Numbered from the stretch's first letter, positions 27,123 to 36,737 are shown. The stretch: 64,000 bases of DNA from Adhaeribacter terrigena (GCF_016623615.1 NZ_JAEHFX010000001.1:124001-188000); one strand, 5' to 3'. The notes: generated from the letters alone by a model not told the origin. Translations and numbers: made by a program.

Positions 27123-27140
27123 AATTTTAAGAACCTAATG

Positions 27141-27191
27141 CCACTAAAAAAGCCTCGCGGGTTTCTATAATCCGCGAGGCTTTTTTAGTGG
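27141..27191. terminator. Two-way terminator with a perfect 20-bp stem
   Basis: CCACTAAAAAAGCCTCGCGG pairs exactly with 27172-27191 around an 11-nt loop, between convergent genes. Confidence 0.95.
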
Positions 27192-27202
27192 AAAGGCAAT
27201 GA

Positions 27203-27231
27203 AAAACGCTATGTTTTTGGCCTGAAAAACT
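27203..27231 (+). repeat. E29 dispersed element
   Basis: Plus-strand copy AAAACGCTATGTTTTTGG ... GAAAAACT, 12 nt before the peroxidase stop. Confidence 0.9.
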
Positions 27232-27242
27232 CAATAAGAGGC

Positions 27243-28370
27243 TTATTCCGGCTGGTAGCCATCGGTTAGCGTGTGCATAAACGCCACGATCGCTTTTACT
27301 TCCTGGTCGGTTAATTTTAAATCGCCCAATTCTTCGTGGTTCACGTTTTGCGGTATTTCCGGTTTGCCGAATTTGCCGCTGTCGCGCTGGTTGTAAAACT
27401 GAACCGATTCTTCCAGCGTTTTAATTACCCCGTTATGAAAGTAGGGTGCCGTTAAAGCTACATTGCGCAGCGTAGGCACTTTGAATTTTCCGTTTTCTTC
27501 CGCATTTTTCACTACTTTACCTAAACCCAGGTCGGGCTGATATTTGTCTTGCAGGCGTTTTTTAATTTCCAGATTTACCGGTGCGCCAATGTTGTCGTAG
27601 GTGAAATCGGTGAATAATACTTTGCCGGTGCGGGCGTCGGGTTCCGAAGGGTGGCAGGCGGCGCAGTTTCCTTTTTTCGGATCGTTAAAAAGCTTCAGGC
27701 CCAGTAATTCCTGTTCAGTAAACGTTGCCTTGTTTTGCCTGACATAATCGAATTTAGAGGTAAAAGGCTGAAATGCGGTAGTAGTTTCGAAAGCGGCAAT
27801 GGCCTTGCCTAAACTGTTGAGGGTTTTTTCGGGGTCGTCCAAAACCTGCGCGCCATAAACCTGCTCAAAAAGCGGCCGGTAATTGGCCTGCTGAATGCGC
27901 CGGGCTACCAGTTCGGCATTGGCGTTCATTTCAACGTGGTTCAGCAACGGCCCCATGGCCTGTTCGGCTAAAGAGCTGGCGCGGCCATCCCAGAAAAAAC
28001 CCCCTACGTAATGCGCTTCGGTAGTATCGAAATATAATGGCGGCGTGAAAGCAGCATAGGCTATTGCAGAAGCATTCCGGTTGCCAAGTACGCCCGGTGC
28101 GGCCCCGGCTGAAACGGCGCGGTGCTGCGGATCGGCAAAAGCTTTGGCGGGCGCATGGCAACTGGCGCAACTTTGCCCAACGGGGTTAGAAAGGTTTGCG
28201 TCGAAGAAAAGTTGTTTGCCCAGTTCCTGTTCCGGAGTGAGCCCAAGGGTTGTGCTAAACTGACCCGTAATGGTCCGGCCTTCGGGAGAAGCGGGTTGCT
28301 TATGGGTAAAGGCAAGCCAGCTGCAGCAGCAGATTAGTATTATTCCGGAAAGTAAAACTGAAAACCTCAT
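27243..28370 (-). CDS. Dihaem cytochrome c peroxidase (CcpA/MauG family)
   Basis: Periplasmic enzyme of 375 aa with an N-terminal hydrophobic export segment (LLSGIILICCCSWLAF). Two haem c sites are visible, SCASCHAPAKAF and NCAACHPSEPDA, both CxxCH. GGFFWDGRASSLAEQAMGPL and the late VPTLRNVALTAPYFHNGVIKTL are typical of bacterial dihaem peroxidases, which reduce H2O2 with electrons from cytochromes; MauG relatives oxidise other substrates. The proximity of Cys residues in the signal segment leaves lipoprotein processing open. It stands alone. Confidence 0.93.
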   Translation of the reverse strand: MRFSVLLSGIILICCCSWLAFTHKQPASPEGRTITGQFSTTLGLTPEQELGKQLFFDANLSNPVGQSCASCHAPAKAFADPQHRAVSAGAAPGVLGNRNASAIAYAAFTPPLYFDTTEAHYVGGFFWDGRASSLAEQAMGPLLNHVEMNANAELVARRIQQANYRPLFEQVYGAQVLDDPEKTLNSLGKAIAAFETTTAFQPFTSKFDYVRQNKATFTEQELLGLKLFNDPKKGNCAACHPSEPDARTGKVLFTDFTYDNIGAPVNLEIKKRLQDKYQPDLGLGKVVKNAEENGKFKVPTLRNVALTAPYFHNGVIKTLEESVQFYNQRDSGKFGKPEIPQNVNHEELGDLKLTDQEVKAIVAFMHTLTDGYQPE

Positions 28371-28486
28371 CTTTAACCGTGTTAAACCAAATGTGAGGGC
28401 GAAGGATATTGTATTTTATCGCCATAAATAAGGATTAATACGGTAATTTATCCGAAATGGGTTTCTTTAAATATTTATCGGGAGGA

Positions 28487-28515
28487 AAAACGCTAAACTT
28501 TGAGCCTGAAAAACT
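28487..28515 (+). repeat. E29 dispersed element
   Basis: Plus-strand copy AAAACGCTAAACTTTGAG ... GAAAAACT between two minus-strand genes. Confidence 0.88.
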
Positions 28516-28530
28516 GCAATGCGCTTCAGG

Positions 28531-29781
28531 CTAGGGGTTCGGGTTCTGAAGTCTGGGTTTGCCGAGAAAAAAATCGGTATCGAAATGCACGTAAAAACCG
28601 GTAGAGAATTCAAACGTGCCTTTGTTGAGATCGAAGAACGGCTCGAAGCGGTTGGTAAGCGAAACGCCTTCGGTTAAATGAAAGGTGCTCATGTGCCGGA
28701 TGATCAGTAATTCGCGCTTCTTTTCTATATAACCCGGGTTTTTAACCGTAGTGCTTGCCGATTGGTAAAGCCTGCCGCCAAATTCCGAAATGTAGCCATT
28801 CCCGCGCCAGTAGCTTACCATCAATTCCCCGAACTTACGAATATCCGTTCCTACGTTCAGGTAAATACCGCTTCCGCCTTGAAAAGGCAACTGGTGCTCA
28901 AAGGAATAATCGTCGTAGCCTACAAAGTAGTTTTTGGTGTAGATGCTTTTCAGGAATTGGTCCTTTTTAGAAACTAACCCGCCATACGCGGTGTAAATTT
29001 CCCGCGGCTTTGTGGTAAAAGTATATTCTAAGCCAACGGTTCCATTAAAAAGGGTAGTCAGTGGGCGGTCGTTCGTATCGATCTGGCCGCCCTGATGGAA
29101 ACCCGTAAACTGAATAGGGAGGTTAAGATTGTGTTTTTGGTAAACTAGGATCTGGGCAGGCTGATGCGGACTTTGATTATATGCCACTTCCCTTAATTTA
29201 CGGTACAAGGCAATATTGCTGGTAAAACCACCGCCCACTTCTTCCTGCTGCGTATCGAAACGGTATTGCATTACCTGCCAGTCTATAAAAGCCTGAAGAT
29301 CGAATTTCGGTTTCTGGTAAACATACTGCACGCCGTTTTGCAAAGGCACCAGCAGCTGGCGTTCAAAATCCCAGAGCGGCTCAATGTAATTGAAATTGGC
29401 ATTTCCGTTCAGCGTTCCGAATAAAAGTGTGTGCGCGCCGGAAGTATACGTTACCGTAAAAGTTGGCTGCAAACGCGTAATTTTAAAACTTCCGAAATCT
29501 TTCCAGAGCAAAGCGCCGGCTTCTACTTTTACTTTTTCCGAAGGGTAATAACTCAAGCTCGGCATGAAATGATAACCAAAAAGCGTGTAGCCATCGGCGA
29601 TCTTATTAAAATATTCGTTATTTTTAAAAAAGCCCAACGTTCTGATACCCAGGCGTAATTCTTTTGCGTATGCGGGATTTACCTGCGGCGCTTTCTGAAA
29701 CGCCTGGTTTGGCAATTGTGCAAAACAAACCTGTGCTAAAAATATTAGCAATACGCCGGAAAATAATCTAAAAAAAGGCAT
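28531..29781 (-). CDS. Putative outer-membrane beta-barrel protein (416 aa)
   Basis: Exported protein with signal peptide MPFFRLFSGVLLIFLAQVCFA. The mature part is full of alternating aromatic strands (FGYHFMPSLSYYPSEKVKVEAGALLW, LQPTFTVTYTSGAHTLLFGTLNG, LMVSYWRGNGYISEFGGRLYQS) and ends FEFSTGFYVHFDTDFFLG, as in large barrels of about 14-16 strands. I do not recognise a named family. The gene is alone; an E29 copy begins two bases before its ATG, as at pnuC. Confidence 0.72.
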   Translation of the reverse strand: MPFFRLFSGVLLIFLAQVCFAQLPNQAFQKAPQVNPAYAKELRLGIRTLGFFKNNEYFNKIADGYTLFGYHFMPSLSYYPSEKVKVEAGALLWKDFGSFKITRLQPTFTVTYTSGAHTLLFGTLNGNANFNYIEPLWDFERQLLVPLQNGVQYVYQKPKFDLQAFIDWQVMQYRFDTQQEEVGGGFTSNIALYRKLREVAYNQSPHQPAQILVYQKHNLNLPIQFTGFHQGGQIDTNDRPLTTLFNGTVGLEYTFTTKPREIYTAYGGLVSKKDQFLKSIYTKNYFVGYDDYSFEHQLPFQGGSGIYLNVGTDIRKFGELMVSYWRGNGYISEFGGRLYQSASTTVKNPGYIEKKRELLIIRHMSTFHLTEGVSLTNRFEPFFDLNKGTFEFSTGFYVHFDTDFFLGKPRLQNPNP

Positions 29782-29783
29782 AA

Positions 29784-29812
29784 AAAACGCTAGGGTTTTG
29801 GCACTAAAAAGT
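29784..29812 (+). repeat. E29 element next to a start codon
   Basis: Plus-strand copy AAAACGCTAGGGTTTTGG ... AAAAAGT, beginning 2 nt upstream of the ATG of the minus-strand barrel gene. Confidence 0.92.
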
Positions 29813-29965
29813 ACCTTGGTCTGTTACAAATCAGCAAACGGAAGCAGTAGCGCTAGTATAAAAAGAGAATACTAAAAATACTTGCAAAGCATTGCTAAAA
29901 ATAGTAATTTAGGCCTGAAATTACGGAATATATAACATATACAAGCTATAAAAGAAAAAGACAAC

Positions 29966-31018
29966 ATGAGTGCAACCGACAACATGAAAGCAAGCAGCGA
30001 TAAGTTAAAAGCCCTGCAGCTAACCATCGACAAGCTTGACAAAGCCTACGGTAAAGGTTCCGTAATGAAACTGAGCGATACCAAAGTAGACGATGTGCCT
30101 GCTATTTCTACCGGTTCGCTGGGGCTGGATATTGCCTTGGGTATTGGCGGTTTGCCAAGAGGCCGCGTGGTAGAAATTTACGGCCCGGAATCTTCGGGTA
30201 AAACTACGCTTACCATGCATTGCATTGCCGAAGCCCAGAAAGCGGGCGGACTTGCCGCCTTCATCGATGCAGAACACGCCTTCGACCCGACCTATGCCAA
30301 AAAACTGGGGATCGACGTTGAGAATTTATTAATTGCCCAGCCGGATAACGGTGAGCAGGCTTTAGAAATTGCCGATAACCTGATCCGTTCGGGTGCCATC
30401 GATATTATTGTGATTGACTCCGTAGCTGCCCTGGTTCCGAAAGCGGAATTGGAAGGCGATATGGGCGACAGCAAAATGGGTTTACAGGCGCGTTTAATGT
30501 CGCAGGCATTGCGTAAGTTAACCGGTACTATCAATAAAACCGGATGCTGCTGTATCTTCATCAACCAGTTACGTGAGAAGATTGGGGTGATGTTCGGTAA
30601 CCCGGAAACAACTACCGGTGGTAACGCCCTTAAATTCTACGCTTCGGTTCGTTTAGATATCCGTCGTATTGGCCAGATCAAAGAGAACGCCGATAATATT
30701 ACCGGTAACCGCACCAAGGTGAAAGTGGTTAAAAACAAAGTAGCGCCTCCGTTCAAAGTGGTGGAATTCGATATCATGTATGGCGAAGGTATTTCCAAAG
30801 TAGGCGAGATCTTAGACTTAGGCGTAGAGCTGAATATCATTCAGAAATCCGGTTCGTGGTTTGCTTACAACGGCGATAAACTGGGCCAGGGACGCGATTC
30901 GGTTAAGAACCTGCTGTTAGACAACGAAGGCTTAATGGAAGAGATCGAAGGCAAGATCCGCGCGATGGTGAAAGGCGAACCAGAAAAGGTTGCCGCCGCG
31001 CTGGAAGACGTAGAGTAA
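29966..31018 (+). CDS. recA: DNA recombinase RecA
   Basis: ATP-dependent strand-exchange protein and coprotease of the SOS-type response. The 350-aa protein has the start [20 protein letters not shown], Walker [10 protein letters not shown], the IDAEHAFDP segment, Walker [13 protein letters not shown], loop 1 [22 protein letters not shown] and loop 2 [20 protein letters not shown]. The C-terminal acidic tail is short. No LexA-type palindrome was recognised upstream. It is a single-gene unit with repeats and a terminator downstream. Confidence 0.98.
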   Translation: MSATDNMKASSDKLKALQLTIDKLDKAYGKGSVMKLSDTKVDDVPAISTGSLGLDIALGIGGLPRGRVVEIYGPESSGKTTLTMHCIAEAQKAGGLAAFIDAEHAFDPTYAKKLGIDVENLLIAQPDNGEQALEIADNLIRSGAIDIIVIDSVAALVPKAELEGDMGDSKMGLQARLMSQALRKLTGTINKTGCCCIFINQLREKIGVMFGNPETTTGGNALKFYASVRLDIRRIGQIKENADNITGNRTKVKVVKNKVAPPFKVVEFDIMYGEGISKVGEILDLGVELNIIQKSGSWFAYNGDKLGQGRDSVKNLLLDNEGLMEEIEGKIRAMVKGEPEKVAAALEDVE

Positions 31019-31071
31019 TTTCGTAAGTTCGACACCTGTAGGTTCGATTTTCTTAAAGTATAGTTCGTTTA

Positions 31072-31100
31072 GAAACGCTATGCTTTTGAAGGCTAAAAGT
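31072..31100 (+). repeat. E29 dispersed element
   Basis: Plus-strand copy GAAACGCTATGCTTTTGA ... TAAAAGT, downstream of recA. Confidence 0.82.
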
Positions 31101-31192
31101 CGCTTCGGGATTTCAGTTACCTGATGCCTGAATTTGAATCGAACGTACGAATCCCGAACCTGCGAACCTCGAAAATTCGAACCTATGAAACG

Positions 31193-31225
31193 AAAAAAGG
31201 TGCGGTGTTAAATCGCACCTTTTTT
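31193..31225 (+). terminator. Rho-independent terminator
   Basis: AAAAAAGGTGCG pairs with CGCACCTTTTTT around a 9-nt loop. It probably ends recA transcription, 175 nt after its stop. Confidence 0.92.
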
Positions 31226-31331
31226 GTTTATTTATGGTTTACAAACTGAAACAATACTTTTTCCGTTTTCACCCGTATTCAATTTGGTACGGGTTTTGAA
31301 ATTGAAGCAAAAGATCAGTATTTATCCCACT

Positions 31332-32141
31332 ATGAAACGTTATTTCTTTCCCCTGCTCCTGGTTTTGTTAGTTGCTTTTGGGTTTGCCTTTTCCGGTTTC
31401 GGAAGCCGCGACACCATGCGCAACATCGACAACGACAGCTTTAGATCCGGCGAAAAGCTGGATTACATTGTGCATTACGGCTTGATCAACGCCGCCCAGG
31501 CCACCATCGATATCGACAACGATATTCAGATGATCAATAACCGGCCGTGCTACAAAGTAAACGTGTTTGGCAAAACCACCGGCTCTTTCGATTTCTTCCT
31601 GAAAGTGCGCGATACCTGGCGTTCATACATCGATACCACTTCCATTGTACCGCAACGTTTTCACCGGAACATCGAGGAAGGCAAGTACCGGAAAAAGGAG
31701 AATATCATGTTCGACCATTATAAGAACCTGGCCACGGTAGAAGATAAAAAGGAAACCAACACCTTTAAGGTGCCCGATAATGTGCAGGATATTGTGAGTG
31801 GCGTTTATTACCTGCGTACCCTCGATTACGACAAACGCAAAATGAACGAACCGATCAAGATCCAGGGCTTCTTCGACGATGAAGTGTTCGATTTTACGGT
31901 AACCTATAAAGGCAAAGAAACGGTAGAAACCAAGGCCGGTAAAATAAAAGCCATTAAACTGGTGCCGAAAATGCCGAAAAACAAATTATTCGATGGCGAA
32001 GATGCGATCACCGTTTATTTGTCTGACGATAAGAACAAGATCCCGGTACTGATCCAGGCCGAAATGTTTGTTGGCTCGGTTAAAATTAACCTGAGCAAAT
32101 ACAAAGGTTTAAAAAGCCCGCTGGCAATAGCCAAAAATTAA
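31332..32141 (+). CDS. DUF3108 domain exported protein
   Basis: Exported protein of 269 aa, start at ATG 31332 (MKRYFFPLLLVLLVAFGFAF). The mature part has the DUF3108 pattern: SGEKLDYIVHYGLINAAQATIDID, then GSFDFFLKVRDTWRSYIDTTSIVPQRF, YDKRKMNEPIKIQGFFDDEVF and a late VYLSDDKNKIPVLIQAEMFVGSVKINL. The family forms a beta-sandwich in the periplasm; its biochemical role is not established. The frame is open upstream, but without signal features and across a terminator. It is a single-gene unit with its own terminator. Confidence 0.88.
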   Translation: MKRYFFPLLLVLLVAFGFAFSGFGSRDTMRNIDNDSFRSGEKLDYIVHYGLINAAQATIDIDNDIQMINNRPCYKVNVFGKTTGSFDFFLKVRDTWRSYIDTTSIVPQRFHRNIEEGKYRKKENIMFDHYKNLATVEDKKETNTFKVPDNVQDIVSGVYYLRTLDYDKRKMNEPIKIQGFFDDEVFDFTVTYKGKETVETKAGKIKAIKLVPKMPKNKLFDGEDAITVYLSDDKNKIPVLIQAEMFVGSVKINLSKYKGLKSPLAIAKN

Positions 32142-32160
32142 AAAGCTATAATTTGAATTC

Positions 32161-32193
32161 AAAAAAAGCGCAGCCCTAAACTGCGCTTTTTTT
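32161..32193 (+). terminator. Rho-independent terminator
   Basis: AAAAAAAGCGCAG pairs with CTGCGCTTTTTTT around CCCTAAA. Confidence 0.94.
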
Positions 32194-32199
32194 GTTTCG

Positions 32200-32228
32200 A
32201 CTTTTTGAGGCTAAAACCCTAGCGTTTT
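32200..32228 (-). repeat. E29 element next to a terminator
   Basis: Minus-strand copy AAAACGCTAGGGTTTTAG ... CAAAAAGT, 6 nt after the terminator T-run. Confidence 0.92.
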
Positions 32229-32397
32229 AAATGCTGATCTTTAGTTTTGGTGTTATGTATTGTTGCATGCAAAAACATTGTGCGTGCAATAAGCGCAGCA
32301 TGCTCCGCGTAGCCAGGATTTTATGGTAAACCCGTAGTTGTTACAATATTTACCGGTGCCCGGAAGTTATGTTTTCTGATATTCTTAACAACCAACT

Positions 32398-35300
32398 ATG
32401 AAAAAGTTTTGGCCGCTTTTTATTTTATCCCTGGTTTTAGCTGGCCGGCTACCGGCCCAGCAAAAGCAAGGGGCCTGGTGGTATTTTGGCGATAAGGCAG
32501 GTTTGAATTTTAATATGAATCCGCCTATACCTGATTTTTCAAGTCAATCAGGAAGTACTTTCGGTTGCGCTTCAATTAGTGATGCAAATGGGAATCTCCT
32601 TTTTTATTCAGATGGTAAGAATGTTTATAATAGGTTTCACAACATTATGCCTAATGGGCAAATTAGGAACCCTTTTACTGGTCTAGAGCCAAATTGTATG
32701 ATAGTTCAAAAGCCGGGGAGCTCAAGTATCTATTACCTTTTTGTAGCTCAGAATTACGCAATTTTTCCTAGTTTAAACCAGGTTGCTTTTCTGGTTTCAG
32801 AAATAGATATGAGGGCCGATGGTAGAAAAGGTGCAGTCATTCAAAATCGGAAAAATATAGTTTTAGCTTGGGGAACTGCTGCTAAGATTACAGCTAATAT
32901 GCATAGTAATAATCGTGACATTTGGGTGGTGACTCATTCACTCTTTGGGAATAATTTTTATTCTTTTTTATGTACTCCAGCAGGTATCGATTCTGCAATA
33001 GTTTCATCTGTAGGTAGTTCTTATAGGAACGGATCTAATGTCGCAGATTATATAGGTACCCTGAAAGGATCACCAAATAGTCAGTTAATCGCAGATGCAG
33101 TACAGGGTCAACAAATAGTTCAGTTATTTGATTTTGACCGTACTACCGGAGTATTAACCAATCCGAGGATCTTTAACTTAAATTACTTTACTTTTGGAGT
33201 AGCGTTTTCGCCCGACAATTCCAAAATCTATTTGAATGATTTTACAAATGTTTTTCAGTATAATTTAACAAAAAATAATTTTCAACTAACCTTATCATCA
33301 AAGGTTCAGGTCAGCAATTCCAGCTTTTTAGGTGCCCTGGATATGCAGTTAGGAATGAATGGGAAAATTTACATACTTCCTGATAGAACTAGGTATCCGT
33401 TTTATACTTATACAAATCCTCATTTAAGTGTAATAAATTGCCCGAACGAACTAGGGCAAGCTTGTGGTTTTCAGGATACCACAATTTATCTGCAAAATAA
33501 TGGCGGAGCAAGATTACCCGCTCTGAACCAAACGCTCTTCCGTAACGCCAACCAATTGCAGGTAATCGCAGAACGGCCCTACATTTGCCAGGGCGAGTCG
33601 GTAAAGCTATCGGCTTTCGGGGCCGGGGCTAGCCAGTTTACCTGGCTTCCGGCGCAAGGCTTAGGTACCATTAATGGTGCAGAAGCTATTGTACAGCCAA
33701 CCGTTACCACCACCTATACTGTAATTGGCTCCGGTTCTTGCCACTCCGATACTGCCCGGATCACCGTGGTGGTGGCCCCGCCTGCTTACGTAAATGCAGG
33801 GCCCGATCAAAGCATTTGCTCAGGCGCTACCGTGCAACTGGGCACTTCGCCGCAGCCGGGCTATAACTATACCTGGCACACATCAACCAACCTCTCCGAT
33901 AGCACCATCGCCAATCCTACTTTTTCCGTGGTGAATACGGGCTCCACCAACCGGGCGTACCAGTTTATTGTAACCATGGATGGCCCCGGCGCTACCTGCG
34001 GCAAAGACAAAGATACCGTACAGATAACGGTAAAGCCCCAAATTGCAGTTAATGCCGGCTCTGCCAGGACTTTTTGCTCGGGAATTCCTACCGTTTTGCA
34101 GCCACAGCAATACAACAGCGCTTATGCTTACAGCTGGTCGCCGACTACGGGGTTAAGCAATGCTAATACGTTTGCACCAACGCTTACCTTAACCAATACT
34201 TCGGCCAAACCCGATACGCTTACCTATACCTTAACCGCTACTTTTAACGGTTGCTCCCGCAGCAGTCCGGTGCAGGTGATCGTACTGCCGGAGCCAAGGC
34301 CTGTAATCTATGGCCCGGCATCGGTTTGCCCCGGTTCGCCGCAAATTACCTATCAGGTTCAAAACCCGATTCCGGGCAATAGCTATATCTGGGGCGTGCG
34401 GGGCGGCAGCCTCAGCCAGACTTTCGGCGATAGCATTTGGGTAAACTGGGGCGCCGCTTCGGCCACGGCAACCGTGTGGGCGTTGGGCAGCAACCGTTTT
34501 AACTGCCCCGGCGATACCGTTTTCTTCCCGGTACTGATAAACCCGCTGCTGCAAACCGAAAAACCCAAAGGCAACGATACGCTTTGCGAAAACGATAAAC
34601 AAAACCAATTGTATCAGTTGGCACGGGCGCAGGGTTCGGTCTATACATGGGGCATTAGAGGTGGCAGTATTGTTAGTGGGCAAAGCAGCCATGCGGTGCG
34701 GGTAAACTGGCCGGGACCGGGTCAATACAAGCTCTGGGTGCAGGAATCGGCCCAAACTTCGTTGGCGCAGTGCTACGGCGTTTCCGATACGCTTCGCATT
34801 ACCGTGCTTCCTTCCCCGGATACTACGTTGGCAGTACAAGGTCCAGCTTCGGTTTGTGAACAGTCGCAGCAAAGCTACAGCCTGGCTGGTAATCCAGGTT
34901 CGATTTATCATTGGCAGGTGATCGGTGGCGCAATTATAGGCGGGCAAGGCTCCGGATCGGTCCAGGTAAACTGGCAAACGGTAGGGCAGGGTGAAGTAAA
35001 AGTGCAGGAAACATTGCCGAATGGCTGTGTTGGTAATTGGCTCACCCTATTTGTTCAGGTAAACCCGATCCCGGTAACCACTTCCCCGGTCTTCAACACT
35101 TTCTGCCCCGAAGCCCTTACCCGAACGCACCAGGTGCAGGGAATGCCGGGTTCTGCTTTTCAATGGCAGGTTTCTGGCGGAACGCTGCTGAGCGGGCAGG
35201 GCACCAGCCAGACTACTATCCGCTGGGACAGTCTTAGCGTGAATCCCAGTTACAGCGTGATCGAAACTTCGGCGTCCGGCTGCAGTTCGGCGCCGCATAC

Positions 35301-36108
35301 TGTAGCCGTAGAATTCGACCGCTCCGCTCTGAAACTGCTCTCAGTAGGCTTAGACGAAGCGGAAGAGAATCTTATTATTCAATACAAGCTGCAGCATCCG
35401 CCGCTCACGCCGCCAGTCTACCTTAATATTTTTGCGCAAAACAGCCAGACCGGTCAGTGGGAATCCATCGGGCAAAGCTCCCTGGCCAATACCGTTTTCC
35501 GGGCACCCGCGGCTGCTTTTGAAATGCGCCATTACCGCCTGCAGGGCCGCAACTATTGCAGCAATGAACTGTATTCTAAGGCTCACCGTCCGGTAAAACT
35601 CACAGCTGCTGGTCAGGAAAATTCCGGAGAAGTGAAATTAAGCTGGAACGCTTATAAAGGCTGGCCGGGAACAGTGCAATATGAAGTCTGGCGGCAGCTG
35701 GAAGGGCAAACGGCTTTTGAAAAGCTGGCCGTTACCACCGATTCCAGCCTGAGCTTAAAGACTGGCCGCGATGGTTTCCGGCAGCGCTACCGCATAAAAG
35801 CCGTTTCGGCAAGCGGCCGGGAAAGCTGGAGCCAAAGCGTGGGCGTTGAGTTTCAGAACGAACTTGGCTTTCCCAATATCATCACCCCGAATAACGACCG
35901 CCTGAACGATACTTTTACCGCCAGCAACCTGCATCTGTACCCGAATAGCAGCCTGAAGATCTTTAACCGCTGGGGCCAGGAAGTTTTCAGCAGCCAGCAT
36001 TACCGGGGCGAATGGCAGGCAGAAGGATTAAGCAGCGGCACGTATTATTACCTGTTGCAGACCCCGAACGGCAAAAAGTTTAAAGGCTGGGTGGAAGTAG
36101 TGAAGTAA
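32398..36108 (+). CDS. Secreted PKD-rich protein with T9SS type B sorting domain
   Basis: Large secreted or surface protein of 1236 aa. Signal peptide MKKFWPLFILSLVLAGRLPAQ is followed by a WD40-like N-terminal domain (about residues 22-375, GAWWYFGDKAGLNFN). Repeated Ig/PKD-like modules with paired Cys follow (each opening like CSGATVQLG or CSGIPTVLQ). The C-terminal module FPNIITPNNDRLNDTF ... LKIFNRWGQEVF ... GTYYYLLQTPNGKKFKGWVEVVK is the gliding-motility-associated sorting domain. Export by the type IX system and surface attachment are expected. Base composition changes sharply near 33535: AT-rich before, GC-rich after, which suggests domain exchange. The ligand is unknown. Confidence 0.9.
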   Translation: MKKFWPLFILSLVLAGRLPAQQKQGAWWYFGDKAGLNFNMNPPIPDFSSQSGSTFGCASISDANGNLLFYSDGKNVYNRFHNIMPNGQIRNPFTGLEPNCMIVQKPGSSSIYYLFVAQNYAIFPSLNQVAFLVSEIDMRADGRKGAVIQNRKNIVLAWGTAAKITANMHSNNRDIWVVTHSLFGNNFYSFLCTPAGIDSAIVSSVGSSYRNGSNVADYIGTLKGSPNSQLIADAVQGQQIVQLFDFDRTTGVLTNPRIFNLNYFTFGVAFSPDNSKIYLNDFTNVFQYNLTKNNFQLTLSSKVQVSNSSFLGALDMQLGMNGKIYILPDRTRYPFYTYTNPHLSVINCPNELGQACGFQDTTIYLQNNGGARLPALNQTLFRNANQLQVIAERPYICQGESVKLSAFGAGASQFTWLPAQGLGTINGAEAIVQPTVTTTYTVIGSGSCHSDTARITVVVAPPAYVNAGPDQSICSGATVQLGTSPQPGYNYTWHTSTNLSDSTIANPTFSVVNTGSTNRAYQFIVTMDGPGATCGKDKDTVQITVKPQIAVNAGSARTFCSGIPTVLQPQQYNSAYAYSWSPTTGLSNANTFAPTLTLTNTSAKPDTLTYTLTATFNGCSRSSPVQVIVLPEPRPVIYGPASVCPGSPQITYQVQNPIPGNSYIWGVRGGSLSQTFGDSIWVNWGAASATATVWALGSNRFNCPGDTVFFPVLINPLLQTEKPKGNDTLCENDKQNQLYQLARAQGSVYTWGIRGGSIVSGQSSHAVRVNWPGPGQYKLWVQESAQTSLAQCYGVSDTLRITVLPSPDTTLAVQGPASVCEQSQQSYSLAGNPGSIYHWQVIGGAIIGGQGSGSVQVNWQTVGQGEVKVQETLPNGCVGNWLTLFVQVNPIPVTTSPVFNTFCPEALTRTHQVQGMPGSAFQWQVSGGTLLSGQGTSQTTIRWDSLSVNPSYSVIETSASGCSSAPHTVAVEFDRSALKLLSVGLDEAEENLIIQYKLQHPPLTPPVYLNIFAQNSQTGQWESIGQSSLANTVFRAPAAAFEMRHYRLQGRNYCSNELYSKAHRPVKLTAAGQENSGEVKLSWNAYKGWPGTVQYEVWRQLEGQTAFEKLAVTTDSSLSLKTGRDGFRQRYRIKAVSASGRESWSQSVGVEFQNELGFPNIITPNNDRLNDTFTASNLHLYPNSSLKIFNRWGQEVFSSQHYRGEWQAEGLSSGTYYYLLQTPNGKKFKGWVEVVK

Positions 36109-36129
36109 CCTTTCTGAAATAAAACTACC

Positions 36130-36161
36130 ATAGCGCCGCTTCGAAGCAGCGCTATTTTTTT
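36130..36161 (+). terminator. Rho-independent terminator
   Basis: ATAGCGC pairs with GCGCTAT, with inner GCTtcgaAGC, then seven T. It lies 21 nt after the sorting-domain gene. Confidence 0.92.
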
Positions 36162-36167
36162 GCCTTT

Positions 36168-36196
36168 ACTTTTCCCGCCCCAAACCCTGCCATTTT
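36168..36196 (-). repeat. Degenerate E29 element
   Basis: Minus-strand copy AAAATGGCAGGGTTTGG ... GAAAAGT, 6 nt after the terminator. Confidence 0.6.
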
Positions 36197-36204
36197 TAAA
36201 TGCA

Positions 36205-36232
36205 AAAAGCCCCGGAACGATCCAGGGCTTTT
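36205..36232 (-). terminator. Hairpin after the small membrane protein gene
   Basis: AAAAGCCCcGG and CCaGGGCTTTT around a 6-nt loop; T-rich on both sides. It lies just past the stop of the minus-strand gene. Confidence 0.75.
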
Positions 36233-36238
36233 ATATTT

Positions 36239-36469
36239 TCAGGTAAGTTGGGGTTTCGGTTTTTTCGGGCGGTTGTAATCCGGTTCGAAATCATTTATTG
36301 GCAGCGAGATTCCGGGGGGCAGATCCAGGTCTGGCAGGTCGTCCTGGAGCGGTTCGCCGCCGTCATCGTCGTTGTCGCCGGAAGAAGGGCGTTGAAAACG
36401 GTTCCGGGGAATAACCGCAAAATAAGCCAGCATGGCCAACACCACAAGCGAGTAAAATAGGCTGATCAT
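36239..36469 (-). CDS. Small single-pass membrane protein (76 aa)
   Basis: Start chosen at ATG 36469, giving MISLFYSLVVLAMLAYFAVIPRN. One membrane segment is followed by an acidic, proline-rich cytoplasmic or periplasmic tail (GDNDDDGGEPLQDDLPDLDLPPG). A longer version with 22 more codons is possible. It has no recognised family. Support comes from the hairpin right behind the stop and from sound codon use; small acidic-tail proteins of this kind are common in Cytophagales. Confidence 0.62.
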   Translation of the reverse strand: MISLFYSLVVLAMLAYFAVIPRNRFQRPSSGDNDDDGGEPLQDDLPDLDLPPGISLPINDFEPDYNRPKKPKPQLT

Positions 36470-36614
36470 ATTCACGGCAGAGCTTAAATTTAAAACATAA
36501 AGATGCAGGCGCTCAGAAAGGAAACCTGTTCTCATAAAACGAAAAATTCCGGCCTGTGGTTTTGCCCGTAATCCAGAATTTGAGTAACGATATATATTAT
36601 GGTGGCGGACTTTA

Positions 36615-36643
36615 AAAACGGTATTGTTTTGATTTGAAAAAGT
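36615..36643 (+). repeat. E29 element overlapping a promoter
   Basis: Plus-strand copy AAAACGGTATTGTTTTGA ... GAAAAAGT. Its TTTTG supplies the -33 box of the riboswitch promoter. Confidence 0.9.
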
Positions 36644-36657
36644 AAGCTGTACCTTTG
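36628..36657 (+). promoter_or_regulatory. Promoter of the TPP-controlled TonB receptor gene
   Basis: TTTG (36628-36631), an 18-bp spacer, then TACCTTTG (36650-36657), just before the riboswitch. Confidence 0.75.
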
Positions 36658-36666
36658 CAGCAGTTT

Positions 36667-36737
36667 AGGGGTGCCTTAATATAACGGGCTGAGATTATAC
36701 CCATTGAACCTGCTCCGGGTAATGCCGGCGAAGGGAA
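36667..36737 (+). promoter_or_regulatory. TPP riboswitch (thi box)
   Basis: Conserved pieces in order: GGGGTGCC, CGGGCTGAGA, ACCC, then GAACCTGCTCCGGGTAATGC and CGGCGAAGGGAA. This is the full thiamine pyrophosphate aptamer. A following CAGGC...GCCTG hairpin (about 36763-36790) before a T-rich stretch could be the expression platform. High TPP is expected to switch the TonB receptor gene off. Confidence 0.95.

Larger units (their letters stand above)
31019..31331. other. Gap after recA with inverted repeats, E29 and terminator
   Basis: No gene seen. It contains GGTTCGATTTTC-like segments mirrored by CGAAAATTCGAACC near 31170, one E29 and a terminator. Confidence 0.7.

Noticed and set aside
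34231-34977. 248-aa minus-strand frame inside the sorting-domain gene
   Set aside because: Arg-rich shadow frame within a well-supported PKD-module protein.
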